From Rubrivivax sp. (GTDB lineage Bacteria > Pseudomonadota > Gammaproteobacteria > Burkholderiales > Burkholderiaceae), in assembly GCA_016790225.1 (NCBI GenBank), contig JAEUOZ010000020.1:1-57822 (forward strand): a stretch of 57,822 nt of DNA, in the 5' to 3' direction. Positions 25,673 to 34,353 of the stretch are shown here, one piece after another (positions within the stretch are counted from its first letter, which is position 1; every line of letters starts with the position of its first letter). The notes below the pieces were generated by a model. The model did no database searches. It saw nothing but the letters and a program-made list of their open reading frames with translations, and was not told the DNA's origin. A program made the position numbers and the translations under genes.

Positions 25673-27157
25673 ATGAAAAAGCTTCTCGCAACCCTCGCCC
25701 TGGGGCTCGCGCTCCTGGGCTTCGGCGAGGTCGCGCTGGCCCAGGCGGCTGACGCTGCCTCGGCACCAGCGGCGGCCACCGCCACCGCGCCCGCTGCATC
25801 GGCCGCCGCGGCAGCAGCGCCTGCCGAGGCTGCCCCGGCAGCCCCCGTGCCCAACAAGGGCGACACCGCGTTCATGACCATCGCCACGGCACTCGTCATC
25901 CTGATGACGATCCCGGGCCTGGCCTTGTTCTACGGCGGCCTGGTCCGCAGCAAGAACATGTTGTCCGTGCTGATGCAGGTCTTCATGATCTTCTCGCTGA
26001 TCTCGGTGCTGTGGGTCGTGTACGGCTACTCGCTGGCCTTCACGGCAGGCAATCCGTTCTTCGGCACGCTGGACAAGCTCTTCCTGAAGGGCGTGACGCC
26101 AGAGTCGATAGCGGCCACCTTCAGCAAGGGTGTCTACATCCCGGAACTGACCTTCATCGCCTTCCAGGGGACGTTTGCCGCCATCACCACGGCGCTGATC
26201 GTGGGCGCCTTTGCAGAGCGCATCAAGTTCTCTGCGGTGCTGCTCTTCGCGGTGCTGTGGTTCACCTTCAGCTACCTGCCGGTCGCTCACATGGTGTGGT
26301 ACTGGGATGGCCCTGACGCGATCACCGACGAGAAGACGCTGGAGGCGGTGACAGCCAACGCCGGCTTCATGTGGGCCAAGGGCGCGCTGGACTTCGCCGG
26401 CGGCACGGTGGTGCACATCAATGCCGCCGTCGCGGGCCTGGTGGGTGCCTACATGCTGGGCAAGCGCGTGGGCTACGGCAAGGAATCGATGGCGCCTCAC
26501 AGCCTGACGCTGACGATGGTCGGCGCTTCGATGCTGTGGGTGGGCTGGTTCGGCTTCAACGCCGGCTCCAACCTCGAAGCCAACGGCGTTGCGGCGCTCG
26601 CCTTCATCAACACGGTGGTGGCCACGGCAGCGGCAACGCTGTCCTGGGCGGCTGGCGAAGCGCTGATGAAGGGCAAGGCCTCGATGCTGGGTGCTGCCTC
26701 GGGTGCGGTGGCGGGTCTCGTCGCCATCACTCCGGCCTGCGGCTTCGTCGGCGTGGGTGGTGCTCTGGTGATCGGCCTGCTGGCTGGCGTGATCTGCCTG
26801 TGGGGCGTGAACGGCCTCAAGAAGCTGCTCGGTGCCGATGATTCGCTGGATGTGTTCGGCGTGCACGGCGTGGGTGGCATCCTGGGTGCCCTGCTGACCG
26901 GCGTGTTCGCCGCGCCCAGCCTGGGCGGCACCGGCATCTGCAACTACGTCACCAACAAGTGCGGCGAGTGGGGCAGCATCGGCGGCCAGGTGTGGGTGCA
27001 GCTGCAAGGCGTGCTCTACACGATCGTCATCTCGGCCGTGGTCGCCTTCGTCGCCTTCAAGCTCGTCGACATGATCATCGGTCTGCGCGTGTCGGAAGAA
27101 GAAGAGCGCGAAGGTCTGGACATCACCTCGCACGGCGAGACGGCCTACCACCGTTGA
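25673..27157 (+). CDS. amtB: Ammonium transporter
   Basis: 494-residue Amt/MEP channel with a cleavable signal peptide (KKLLATLALGLALLGFGEVALA), an Ala-rich linker of about 40 residues, then eleven membrane helices. The pore twin histidines are seen in LPVAHMVWYWDG and DVFGVHGVGG, and the family opening is GLALFYGGLVRSKN. The C-terminal tail (LRVSEEEEREGLDITSHGE) is the part that contacts GlnK. It lies 45 bases after glnK, and a strong hairpin follows. Confidence 0.94.
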   Translation: MKKLLATLALGLALLGFGEVALAQAADAASAPAAATATAPAASAAAAAAPAEAAPAAPVPNKGDTAFMTIATALVILMTIPGLALFYGGLVRSKNMLSVLMQVFMIFSLISVLWVVYGYSLAFTAGNPFFGTLDKLFLKGVTPESIAATFSKGVYIPELTFIAFQGTFAAITTALIVGAFAERIKFSAVLLFAVLWFTFSYLPVAHMVWYWDGPDAITDEKTLEAVTANAGFMWAKGALDFAGGTVVHINAAVAGLVGAYMLGKRVGYGKESMAPHSLTLTMVGASMLWVGWFGFNAGSNLEANGVAALAFINTVVATAAATLSWAAGEALMKGKASMLGAASGAVAGLVAITPACGFVGVGGALVIGLLAGVICLWGVNGLKKLLGADDSLDVFGVHGVGGILGALLTGVFAAPSLGGTGICNYVTNKCGEWGSIGGQVWVQLQGVLYTIVISAVVAFVAFKLVDMIIGLRVSEEEEREGLDITSHGETAYHR

Positions 27158-27213
27158 TCCGGCCGGCCCTCGCGGCCGACTGAGAAGTCCTCGAAAGCGG
27201 GACTTCGCTCCTG

Positions 27214-27239
27214 CGCAGGGCTGCTTCGGCAGCCCTGCG
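27214..27239 (+). terminator. Strong hairpin terminator after amtB
   Basis: CGCAGGGCTGC-TTCG-GCAGCCCTGCG: an eleven-base perfect stem with a UUCG tetraloop, followed by GGCTTTGTG. The T-run is weak, but the stem is exceptionally stable. It ends the porin-glnK-amtB transcript 70 bases before gshA. Confidence 0.75.
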
Positions 27240-27308
27240 GCTTTGTGCGGACACCTTTTTCCGCACGCCTTCCTAGAATGCGCCCACAGCATCCCCACAT
27301 CGAGCTCC

Positions 27309-28604
27309 ATGGTTCCGCACCTCACGACGGCCCTGACCGGCCCCATCAACGAGCTCGAGCAGCGCATCCTCGAGTCGATGCCCGCCATCGAGCGCTGGTT
27401 CCGCCTGGAGTGGATGGAGCACACGCCCCCGTTCTATTCGGCGGTCGATCTGCGCAACGCCGGCTACAAGCTCGCCCCCGTCGATACCGATCTCTTTCCG
27501 GGCGGCTTCGACAACCTCACGCCGGAGATGCTGCCCCTGGCGGTGCAGGCGGCCATGGCGGCGATCGAGAAGATCTGCCCCGAGGCGCGCAACCTGCTGC
27601 TGGTGGCTGACCGCCACATCGACAACAGCTTCTACCTGACCAGCCTGCAGCGCCTGATCCAGATCTTCAGCCAGGCGGGCCTGAACGTGCGCATCGGCAC
27701 GCTGGACGAGATGAGCGACGGGCCGATCACGCTCGATCTGCCCGAAGGCGGGGAGATCAAGCTGGAGCCGTTGCTGCGCCACCGGGGCCGGCTCGGCCTG
27801 AAGGACTTCGATCCCTGCACCATCCTGCTGAACAACGATCTGTCGGCAGGCACCCCGAAGGTGCTGGACCATGTCTACGAGCAGTATCTGCTGCCGCCGG
27901 TTCACGCGGGATGGGGCCAGCGCCGCAAGTCGAACCACTTCCGCAGCTATGAGGAGGTGGCCAAGAAGTTTGCCAAGCTGCTGGGCATGGACCCCTGGCT
28001 GATCAACCCAATGTTCGGCCAGTGCGGGGAGGTGGATCTCGACACGACGGCGGGCCTGGAAGGTGTCAAGGGCCACGTGGATGCGATGCTCACCAAGGTG
28101 CGCCGCAAGTACAAGGAGTACGGCATCAACGAGCGTCCCTTCGTGGTCGTGAAGGCCGACAACGGCACGCGCGGCCTGGGGCTGGCCAGCCTGCGTGATG
28201 CCAAGGAACTGGATGATCTGCAAGGGCCTGCGCTGCGGCGCATGCGCGCCGTCAGCGACGGCCGCAAGGTGACCGAGATGCTGATCCAGGAAGGCGTGCC
28301 CACCTACGAACGTGTCAACCAGGCGGTGGCCGAGCCGGTGGTCTACATGGTCGACCGCTACGTGGTGGGCGGCTTCTACCGCGTGCATGCGGAGCGCGGC
28401 ATCGACGAAAGCCTCAACGCACCCGGATCCAGCTTTGTGCCCTTGGCGTTCTCCCAGGCTGCCCAGCTGCCCAAGCCCGGGGAAAAGCCGGGCGCCAGCG
28501 CCCCCAATCGCTTCTACATGTACGGCGTGATCGGCCGCCTGGCCATGCTGGCGGCGGCCTACGAGCTGGAAGCCACCGATCCGCAAGCGGAGAGCTACGA
28601 CTAG
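27309..28604 (+). CDS. gshA: Glutamate-cysteine ligase (betaproteobacterial ATP-grasp type)
   Basis: First step of glutathione synthesis, joining glutamate and cysteine. About 431 residues, of the type seen in Thiobacillus/Acidithiobacillus and Burkholderiales rather than the E. coli GshA family. Recognised by EWMEHTPPFYSAVDLRNAGY, DTDLFPGGFDNL, LLVADRHIDNSFYL, VVKADNGTRGLGLASLRDA and DRYVVGGFYRVHAERGI. ATG 27309 was chosen; the longer open frame adds unrelated residues. No ribosome site is obvious. The usual partner gshB lies 3.4 kb downstream after two transporter genes. Confidence 0.9.
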   Translation: MVPHLTTALTGPINELEQRILESMPAIERWFRLEWMEHTPPFYSAVDLRNAGYKLAPVDTDLFPGGFDNLTPEMLPLAVQAAMAAIEKICPEARNLLLVADRHIDNSFYLTSLQRLIQIFSQAGLNVRIGTLDEMSDGPITLDLPEGGEIKLEPLLRHRGRLGLKDFDPCTILLNNDLSAGTPKVLDHVYEQYLLPPVHAGWGQRRKSNHFRSYEEVAKKFAKLLGMDPWLINPMFGQCGEVDLDTTAGLEGVKGHVDAMLTKVRRKYKEYGINERPFVVVKADNGTRGLGLASLRDAKELDDLQGPALRRMRAVSDGRKVTEMLIQEGVPTYERVNQAVAEPVVYMVDRYVVGGFYRVHAERGIDESLNAPGSSFVPLAFSQAAQLPKPGEKPGASAPNRFYMYGVIGRLAMLAAAYELEATDPQAESYD

Positions 28605-28645
28605 GAGCGTGGTTGGAAGAGGGCCAGCCCAGAGGTGCTGCCCCA

Positions 28646-28664
28646 CTTGCTGCAGTGCAGCAAG
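28646..28664. promoter_or_regulatory. Palindrome before kup
   Basis: CTTGCTGCA and TGCAGCAAG form a perfect nine-base dyad around one G, between gshA and kup and 18 bases before the kup start. It could be a regulator site or a hairpin at the start of the kup message; there is no T-run. Confidence 0.5.
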
Positions 28665-28681
28665 CCGATGACAATGGCTGA

Positions 28682-30613
28682 TTGCCTCTGGATCCTGCCC
28701 GGCCTCGTGACGAGGCGCGCCCATCCTTCTTGACTGCCTCGAACGCTCCACGTTCTCCAGCGGCGCTGGCTGCTCTGACGCTGGCCGCGCTGGGCGTGGT
28801 CTACGGCGATATCGGCACCAGCCCGCTGTACGCGCTCAAGGAGGTGTTTCACGCCGGCCGCGTTCCCGCCACGCCAGAGAACATCCTGGGCGTCCTCTCG
28901 CTGATCTTCTGGACGATGACGGTCATCGTCTCGCTGAAGTACGTGCTGCTCATCCTGCGAGCAGACAACAACGGCGAAGGGGGCCTGATCGCGATGCTCG
29001 CCTTGGCGACCAACGCGGTCAGTGATCGCCCGACCCTGCGGCGCTGGCTCATGGTCATCGGCCTGTTCGGCACGGCCGTCTTCTATGGGGACGGTGTCAT
29101 CACGCCGGCCATTTCGGTGCTCTCGGCGGTCGAGGGCCTGGAAGTGGCCGCGCCGGCCCTGCACGGCTGGGTCATCCCGCTGACCTTGCTGGTGCTGACG
29201 GTCCTGTTTGCGGTGCAGCGCTTCGGCACCCGCGGCATCGGCCGCGCCTTCGGGCCGATCACGGTGGTGTGGTTCGTCGTCCTGGTGCTGCTCGGGCTGC
29301 CGCACATCCTGGCCCATCCCGCCGTGCTGGCGGCCATGCATCCCGGCTACGCGCTGGACTTCTTTGCCGCTCAGCCCTGGGTGGCCTTTGTCGGGCTGGG
29401 TGCGGTGGTCCTGTGCGTGACCGGCGGTGAAGCGCTGTATGCGGATCTGGGGCACTTTGGCCGCCTGCCGATCCGCATCGCCTGGTACGGCCTGGTGATG
29501 CCCGCGCTGGTGATCAACTATTTCGGGCAAGGCGCCTTGCTGCTGGGCGACGCGCGGGCGGTGGAGAACCCGTTCTACCTCATGGCGCCGACCTGGGCCC
29601 GACTGCCGCTGGTCTTTCTGGCGACGGCCGCCACGGTGATCGCGTCGCAGGCGTTGATCACGGCCTCGTTCTCGGTCACCAAGCAGGCGATCCAGCTGGG
29701 CATCCTGCCGCGCATGGTGGTGCGGCACACCTCGGTGCGTGACACCGGGCAGATCTACGTGCCCTTCATCAACTGGTCGCTGTTCGTCTTCATCGTGCTC
29801 GCGGTCGCGCTGTTCCGCGACTCTTCCAGCCTCGCCGCGGCCTACGGCATCGCCGTGACGCTGGACATGAGCATCACGACGCTCATGACCTTCTTCGTCA
29901 TCCGCTACGGCTGGCGCTACCCGCTGGGTTTGTGCCTGGCGGCGACCGGCTGCTTCTTCGTCATCGACATCACCTTCTTCGCGTCCAACCTGCTCAAGCT
30001 GCCGTCCGGCGGCTGGTTCCCGCTGCTCATCGGGGCCGGCATGTTCCTGCTGATGATCACCTGGAAGCAGGGGCGCGCGCTGATGGCGCGACGGCTGCAG
30101 GACGATGCGCTCGAGCTCAAGGGCTTTCTCGATGCGGTCTTCATCGAGCCCCCGACGCGCGTGCAGGGCACGGCGGTCTTCCTGGCGGCCGAGCCCGGGC
30201 TCGTGCCCAATGCGCTGCTGCACAACCTGAAGCACAACAAGGTGCTGCATGCGTACAACCTGTTTGTCACCGTGCGGCACCACGAAGTGCCCTGGATCGG
30301 CCTGAGCCGTCGCCTGGAGCTGCAGCCCCTGGGCCACGACTGCTGGCAGGTGACGCTCAACTTCGGCTTCAAGAACGACCCCGATGTACCGCAGGCGCTG
30401 GAGCTGCTGCAGGGCCGTGGCATCCCGCTGCCGGAGATGGATACGAGCTACTTCCTCAGCCGCGACATCGTCATCCCCACCTTCGGCGGCGGCATGGCGA
30501 TGTGGCGCGAGAAGCTGTTTGCCAGCATGCACCGCAACGCCGCCGCCGCGGCAGACTTCCTTCACCTGCCCGCCAATCGCATCGTCGAGCTGGGGGCCAA
30601 GGTGGAGATCTGA
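28682..30613 (+). CDS. kup: Kup-family potassium transporter
   Basis: Low-affinity K+/H+ symporter of about 643 residues. The N-terminal family signature [21 protein letters not shown], then [15 protein letters not shown] and [24 protein letters not shown], about twelve membrane segments, and a soluble C-terminal domain of ~190 residues. The start is uncertain: the frame opens right after a TGA at 28679, leaving TTG 28682 or TTG 28730 as the only early starts, with no clear ribosome site. It lies between gshA and benE on the same strand. It may relate to K+ balance during osmotic or glutathione-linked stress, but only by position. Confidence 0.9.
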   Translation: MPLDPARPRDEARPSFLTASNAPRSPAALAALTLAALGVVYGDIGTSPLYALKEVFHAGRVPATPENILGVLSLIFWTMTVIVSLKYVLLILRADNNGEGGLIAMLALATNAVSDRPTLRRWLMVIGLFGTAVFYGDGVITPAISVLSAVEGLEVAAPALHGWVIPLTLLVLTVLFAVQRFGTRGIGRAFGPITVVWFVVLVLLGLPHILAHPAVLAAMHPGYALDFFAAQPWVAFVGLGAVVLCVTGGEALYADLGHFGRLPIRIAWYGLVMPALVINYFGQGALLLGDARAVENPFYLMAPTWARLPLVFLATAATVIASQALITASFSVTKQAIQLGILPRMVVRHTSVRDTGQIYVPFINWSLFVFIVLAVALFRDSSSLAAAYGIAVTLDMSITTLMTFFVIRYGWRYPLGLCLAATGCFFVIDITFFASNLLKLPSGGWFPLLIGAGMFLLMITWKQGRALMARRLQDDALELKGFLDAVFIEPPTRVQGTAVFLAAEPGLVPNALLHNLKHNKVLHAYNLFVTVRHHEVPWIGLSRRLELQPLGHDCWQVTLNFGFKNDPDVPQALELLQGRGIPLPEMDTSYFLSRDIVIPTFGGGMAMWREKLFASMHRNAAAAADFLHLPANRIVELGAKVEI

Positions 30614-30797
30614 GGCCTGCTGAACGGCAGCCGCCCGCGGCGCCGCCAGCCACGGCCCTCCCGCCGCTGGCTTCGCCCTTCTGCTGCGCAGGTTCAGGCG
30701 CACGAGGCTGTCTGAGGGTGTTGCCGGCCCAGGCAGACGGCCGGTCACGAGAGCGGGTGCGTCAGGCGCTTGCGCCACGCCTGATAGGCTCCCCCTT

Positions 30798-32009
30798 TTG
30801 CCGCAGACGGTGAAAGACGCTTCCATTCCTCCTGCTCACCCCGTGTCGGGCGGCTTTGGCGCACGCTGGCTGCCGCCCGTCGTCTCAGGTTTTGTCGCCG
30901 TGCTGGTGGGCTTCACCAGCTCCGTGGCACTGGTGTTTGCCGCCGCGCAGGCGCTGGGCGCCGATGCCGCCATGACGGCGTCCTGGATCTGGGCCCTGGG
31001 CCTGGGCATGGCGGCCACCTCGATCGGCTTGTCCTGGTGGTACCGCCAGCCGGTGCTCACCGCCTGGTCCACCCCGGGTGCCGCGCTGATCGCCGGCACC
31101 AGTGGCTTGCGGCCCGAAGAGGCCGTCGGCGCCTTCGTCGCCTGCGGCCTGCTGATCACGCTGGCGGGAGTGACCCGCGCCTTCGAGCGCGTCATGAACC
31201 GCATCCCGCAGGCCATCGCGGCCGCCCTGCTGGCGGGTGTGCTGGCGAGGTTCGGGCTGGATGCCGTGGGCGCGCTGAAGACGGCACCCGTGCTGGTGCT
31301 GGCCATGGCGGCGGTGTTCCTGGCCGGGCGCCGCTGGTGGCCGCGCTTTGCGATTCCCGCGGTGCTGCTCGCAGGCGTGCTGGTGGCGGCGTTCCAGGGC
31401 CGCCTCTCGCTGGCCGGGGTGCACTGGGGCTGGACCTCGCCGGTGTGGACCCCGCCGCAATGGTCGCTGTCAGCCTTCATCAGCCTGGCCCTGCCGCTGT
31501 TTGTCGTCACCATGGCCTCGCAGAACCTGCCCGGCGTGGCCGCCCAGCGCGCCGCGGGCTATGCCACGCCGGTCTCGCCGCCGGTGGCCGTCACGGGCCT
31601 GGCCACCGTGCTGCTCGCGCCATTCGGAGGCTATGCGTTCAACCTTGCGGCCATCACGGCCGCCATCTGCATGGGCCGCGAGGCGGGCGAAGACCCCGCT
31701 CAGCGCTGGAAGGCGGCCGTGGCCGCAGGGGTCTTCTATGCCGGGCTGGGCCTGTGCGGCGGCGCGGTGGTGGAACTGCTGCTGGCCTTCCCGCGCGAGC
31801 TGGTGCTGGCCGTGGCAGGCCTGGCCCTGCTGGGCACGATTGCCGGGGGTCTGGCTGCGGCCTTGAAGGAGGAAGCGCACCGCGATGCGGCGATCCTGAC
31901 CTTCCTCGTCACCTTGTCCGGGATCAGCGTGATGGGCATCGGCTCGGCGTTCTGGGGCGTGGTCGCCGGCACGATCGCCTGGCTTGTGCAACAGTACCGG
32001 CGCCGTTGA
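30798..32009 (+). CDS. benE: BenE-family benzoate/H+ symporter-like transporter
   Basis: About 403 residues with eleven or twelve membrane segments. Family marks are SGFVAVLVGFTSSVALVF, QPVLTAWSTPGAALIAG, TMASQNLPGVAAQRAAGY and LAPFGGYAFNLAAITAAICMG. Relatives import benzoate or similar aromatic acids, but many homologues lie away from aromatic genes, as here. The start is TTG 30798 or GTG 30810; neither has a strong ribosome site. A seven-base inverted repeat (TCAGGCG/CGCCTGA, 30762-30784) lies just upstream. Confidence 0.83.
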   Translation: MPQTVKDASIPPAHPVSGGFGARWLPPVVSGFVAVLVGFTSSVALVFAAAQALGADAAMTASWIWALGLGMAATSIGLSWWYRQPVLTAWSTPGAALIAGTSGLRPEEAVGAFVACGLLITLAGVTRAFERVMNRIPQAIAAALLAGVLARFGLDAVGALKTAPVLVLAMAAVFLAGRRWWPRFAIPAVLLAGVLVAAFQGRLSLAGVHWGWTSPVWTPPQWSLSAFISLALPLFVVTMASQNLPGVAAQRAAGYATPVSPPVAVTGLATVLLAPFGGYAFNLAAITAAICMGREAGEDPAQRWKAAVAAGVFYAGLGLCGGAVVELLLAFPRELVLAVAGLALLGTIAGGLAAALKEEAHRDAAILTFLVTLSGISVMGIGSAFWGVVAGTIAWLVQQYRRR

Positions 32010-32056
32010 GCCGGGCCCGGAGGCCCAGGCACGAGCCATCGCAAGAGAGCCTGACC

Positions 32057-33013
32057 GTGAAGCTGCTGTTTGTTGCCGACCCGCTGGAATCGTTCAAGAC
32101 CGTCAAGGACTCGACCTTCGCCATGATGCGCGAGGCGGCGCGGCGCGGCCACCTGCTGCTGGCATGCGAGCCGGCCCAGCTGCGCTGGCGGCGCGGCGAG
32201 CGTGTGACAGCCCAGGTGCGCGAGATTCGCCTGACGGGTGACGCCACGGACTGGTTTACCGTCAGCGCCACCTGGCCGGCCTTTGCGCTGCACGAGGCCG
32301 ATGCCGTCCTCATGCGCAAGGACCCGCCCTTCGACAGCGAATACTTCTATGCCACGCACCTGCTCGGCCAGGCCGAGCGCGAGGGTGCCAAGGTCTTCAA
32401 CCGCCCGGCCGCGCTGCGCGACCATCCGGAAAAGCTGGCGATCCTGGAGTTCCCCCAGTTCACGGCGCCCACGCTCGTGACGCGGGATGCTGCCGACATC
32501 CGCGCCTTCCACGCCGAACACCGGGACATCATCCTCAAGCCGCTGGACGGCATGGGCGGCATGGGCATCTTTCGCGTCGGCCCCGACGGGCTGAACCTGG
32601 GCAGCATCAGCGAAACGCTCAACCGCGAGGGCGCGCAGACGGTCATGGTCCAGCGCTACCTGCCCGAGATCACGCAAGGCGACAAGCGCGTGCTGGTGAT
32701 CGGCGGCCGGCCTGTGCCTCACTGCCTGGCGCGCATCCCGCAAGGCAGCGAGATCCGGGGCAATCTGGCCGCCGGCGGAAAAGGGGTTGCCCGCCCGCTG
32801 ACCGAGCGCGACCGTGAGATCGCCGAAGCGATCGGCCCGGTGCTGGCCGCGCGGGGCCTGCTGCTGATCGGCCTGGATGTCATCGGTGACTGCCTGACCG
32901 AGATCAACGTCACCAGCCCCACCTGCTTTCAGGAAATCACCCACCAGAGCGGCCACGATGTCGCAGCGCAATTTCTCGACGCGCTGGAGGCGGCGATCGC
33001 CGCGCACGGCTGA
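32057..33013 (+). CDS. gshB: Glutathione synthase
   Basis: Second step of glutathione synthesis, adding glycine to gamma-glutamylcysteine. About 318 residues, the normal GshB length. N-terminal LLFVADPLESFKTVKDSTFAMM, ATP-grasp motifs IILKPLDGMGGMGIFRV and LLLIGLDVIGDCLTEINVTSPTCFQEI. The start is GTG 32057, 47 bases after benE, with AAGAGAG upstream; the longer open frame overlaps benE and is rejected. It completes the pathway begun by gshA. Confidence 0.93.
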   Translation: MKLLFVADPLESFKTVKDSTFAMMREAARRGHLLLACEPAQLRWRRGERVTAQVREIRLTGDATDWFTVSATWPAFALHEADAVLMRKDPPFDSEYFYATHLLGQAEREGAKVFNRPAALRDHPEKLAILEFPQFTAPTLVTRDAADIRAFHAEHRDIILKPLDGMGGMGIFRVGPDGLNLGSISETLNREGAQTVMVQRYLPEITQGDKRVLVIGGRPVPHCLARIPQGSEIRGNLAAGGKGVARPLTERDREIAEAIGPVLAARGLLLIGLDVIGDCLTEINVTSPTCFQEITHQSGHDVAAQFLDALEAAIAAHG

Positions 33014-33079
33014 TCGGCTGCGCAGCGCCGAATCGCGCCAGGATCGAAGCCAGAGGCTCGAACGCGCTGGCCGGCCGCC

Positions 33080-34162
33080 TCACTGACCCGATTCTTCGCG
33101 GATCAGCCACTGGCCCTGGATCCGCTGCAGCACCAGCTTCTTGCGCGAGCGTGTGCTCGCGCTGTCGGACTCGTAGGCCTGACGGAACTGGGCGTCTGCA
33201 CGATCGCCCAGGACGGTGACGCGGATGTCGGTCAGCGTCACCGCAATGCGTGACCGAGCCTCCAGGCGGGCGCGGCGATCGGCCAGCCAGGCCTCGTGAG
33301 TCGCCGAACGACCCTTGAAGCCGGGCACATAGGCCGCGGTGTAGGCCGCGACATCGCGCGCAGACCAGGCCCGGGCCCAGGCCTTCAGCGCTGCTTCCAC
33401 CTCGCTGGCTGCAGCGGCACGGGCGGCGGCGGCGGCAGATGCCGTTGCGGCGGGGGCAGCAGCCGCGGGTGCAGCAGCGGGGGCCGGCGCGGGCGGTGAC
33501 GGCGATGGGGCGGCGACCACCGCAGGATCGGCGGGGGCGAGGGCGGCGGGTCGCGAACCAGGCGCCGCACCAGGGGACGCACCAGAGGGCGGCGCAGCAG
33601 ACGCACCAGGCGGCGCACCGGCAGCAAACGAGGTCAGCTCGGTGGCCATCTCCAGCTTGGCCTTGGCCGTCTTCAGCGTCTTGTCGATCTGCAGGGCCCT
33701 GCGGTAGGCATCGCCCGCCATGTGGGCATAAAGGTCGCCCAGGTTCTCATAGGCGGTCGCATAGGCAGGTTGTATGCGGATCGCGCGTTCCAGCGCAGCC
33801 TTGGCGTCCTCGTAGCGCCCCATCGCGGCCTGGATCACGGCAATGTTGTTGTGCACCGCGGGCAGCTGCGGGTTGATGCTGGCGACCTTCTGGAAGGTGG
33901 CCAGCGCGTCCCCGTTGCGGTCCAGATTGGAGAGCACCGCGCCGCGGTTCATCAGCAGCGAGGTGTCGTTGGGTCGGGTCTTGAGCTGGGTGTCGATCAG
34001 CGCCAAGGCTTCGCCCCACTTCTGCTCTGCCAGCAGCGAGGCGATCTGCTTGTCCAACGCCGGTTGCTGGGCCAGCGCAATCGACCCGCAGACCATGAAG
34101 GCCAGGGCGACGATCGCGTTGCGCAAGGGGCTGCCGGCCCAGGCGCGGGAATGTGGGTTCAT
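33080..34162 (-). CDS. Exported TPR protein with C-terminal NTF2-like domain
   Basis: About 360 residues. Signal peptide (LRNAIVALAFMVCGSIALA), three to four tetratricopeptide repeats at ~35-165 (WGEALALIDTQLKTRPND; NGDALATFQKVASINPQ; YEDAKAALERAIRIQPAY), a ~75-residue Ala/Pro linker, then an NTF2/SnoaL-like domain (AWARAWSARDVAAYTAAYVPGF to IQGQWLIREE). This architecture is seen in periplasmic proteins of betaproteobacteria, sometimes fused or linked to peptidoglycan L,D-transpeptidases. ATG 34162 places the signal peptide correctly. Convergent with gshB. A scaffold role is inferred. Confidence 0.8.
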   Translation of the reverse strand: MNPHSRAWAGSPLRNAIVALAFMVCGSIALAQQPALDKQIASLLAEQKWGEALALIDTQLKTRPNDTSLLMNRGAVLSNLDRNGDALATFQKVASINPQLPAVHNNIAVIQAAMGRYEDAKAALERAIRIQPAYATAYENLGDLYAHMAGDAYRRALQIDKTLKTAKAKLEMATELTSFAAGAPPGASAAPPSGASPGAAPGSRPAALAPADPAVVAAPSPSPPAPAPAAAPAAAAPAATASAAAAARAAAASEVEAALKAWARAWSARDVAAYTAAYVPGFKGRSATHEAWLADRRARLEARSRIAVTLTDIRVTVLGDRADAQFRQAYESDSASTRSRKKLVLQRIQGQWLIREESGQ

Positions 34163-34353
34163 CGGGGAAAGCCGCGGGCCGCAAGGGCGCGCAGATCCGA
34201 CCCGCCCTTGCGGCCCGCAGACCAAGTGGACTCAGAGGCGGAAAGTATAGCTTTGGGCGCCATGTGCACTGAAGGTGAGTCCCCGCTCCGCAAGCGCCAT
34301 CCGTGCGACAGGGCCGCCGTCCCTTGCGCGGCGACAGCATCGACAATGTCCGG

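Noticed and set aside
28601..30826. Long reverse-strand open frame opposite kup
   Set aside because: Antisense shadow of a certain transporter gene; highly charged low-information translation.
30798..32009. Aromatic (benzoate) degradation locus from the BenE-like gene
   Set aside because: No ben, cat or pca genes lie nearby; the transporter family is broader than benzoate uptake.
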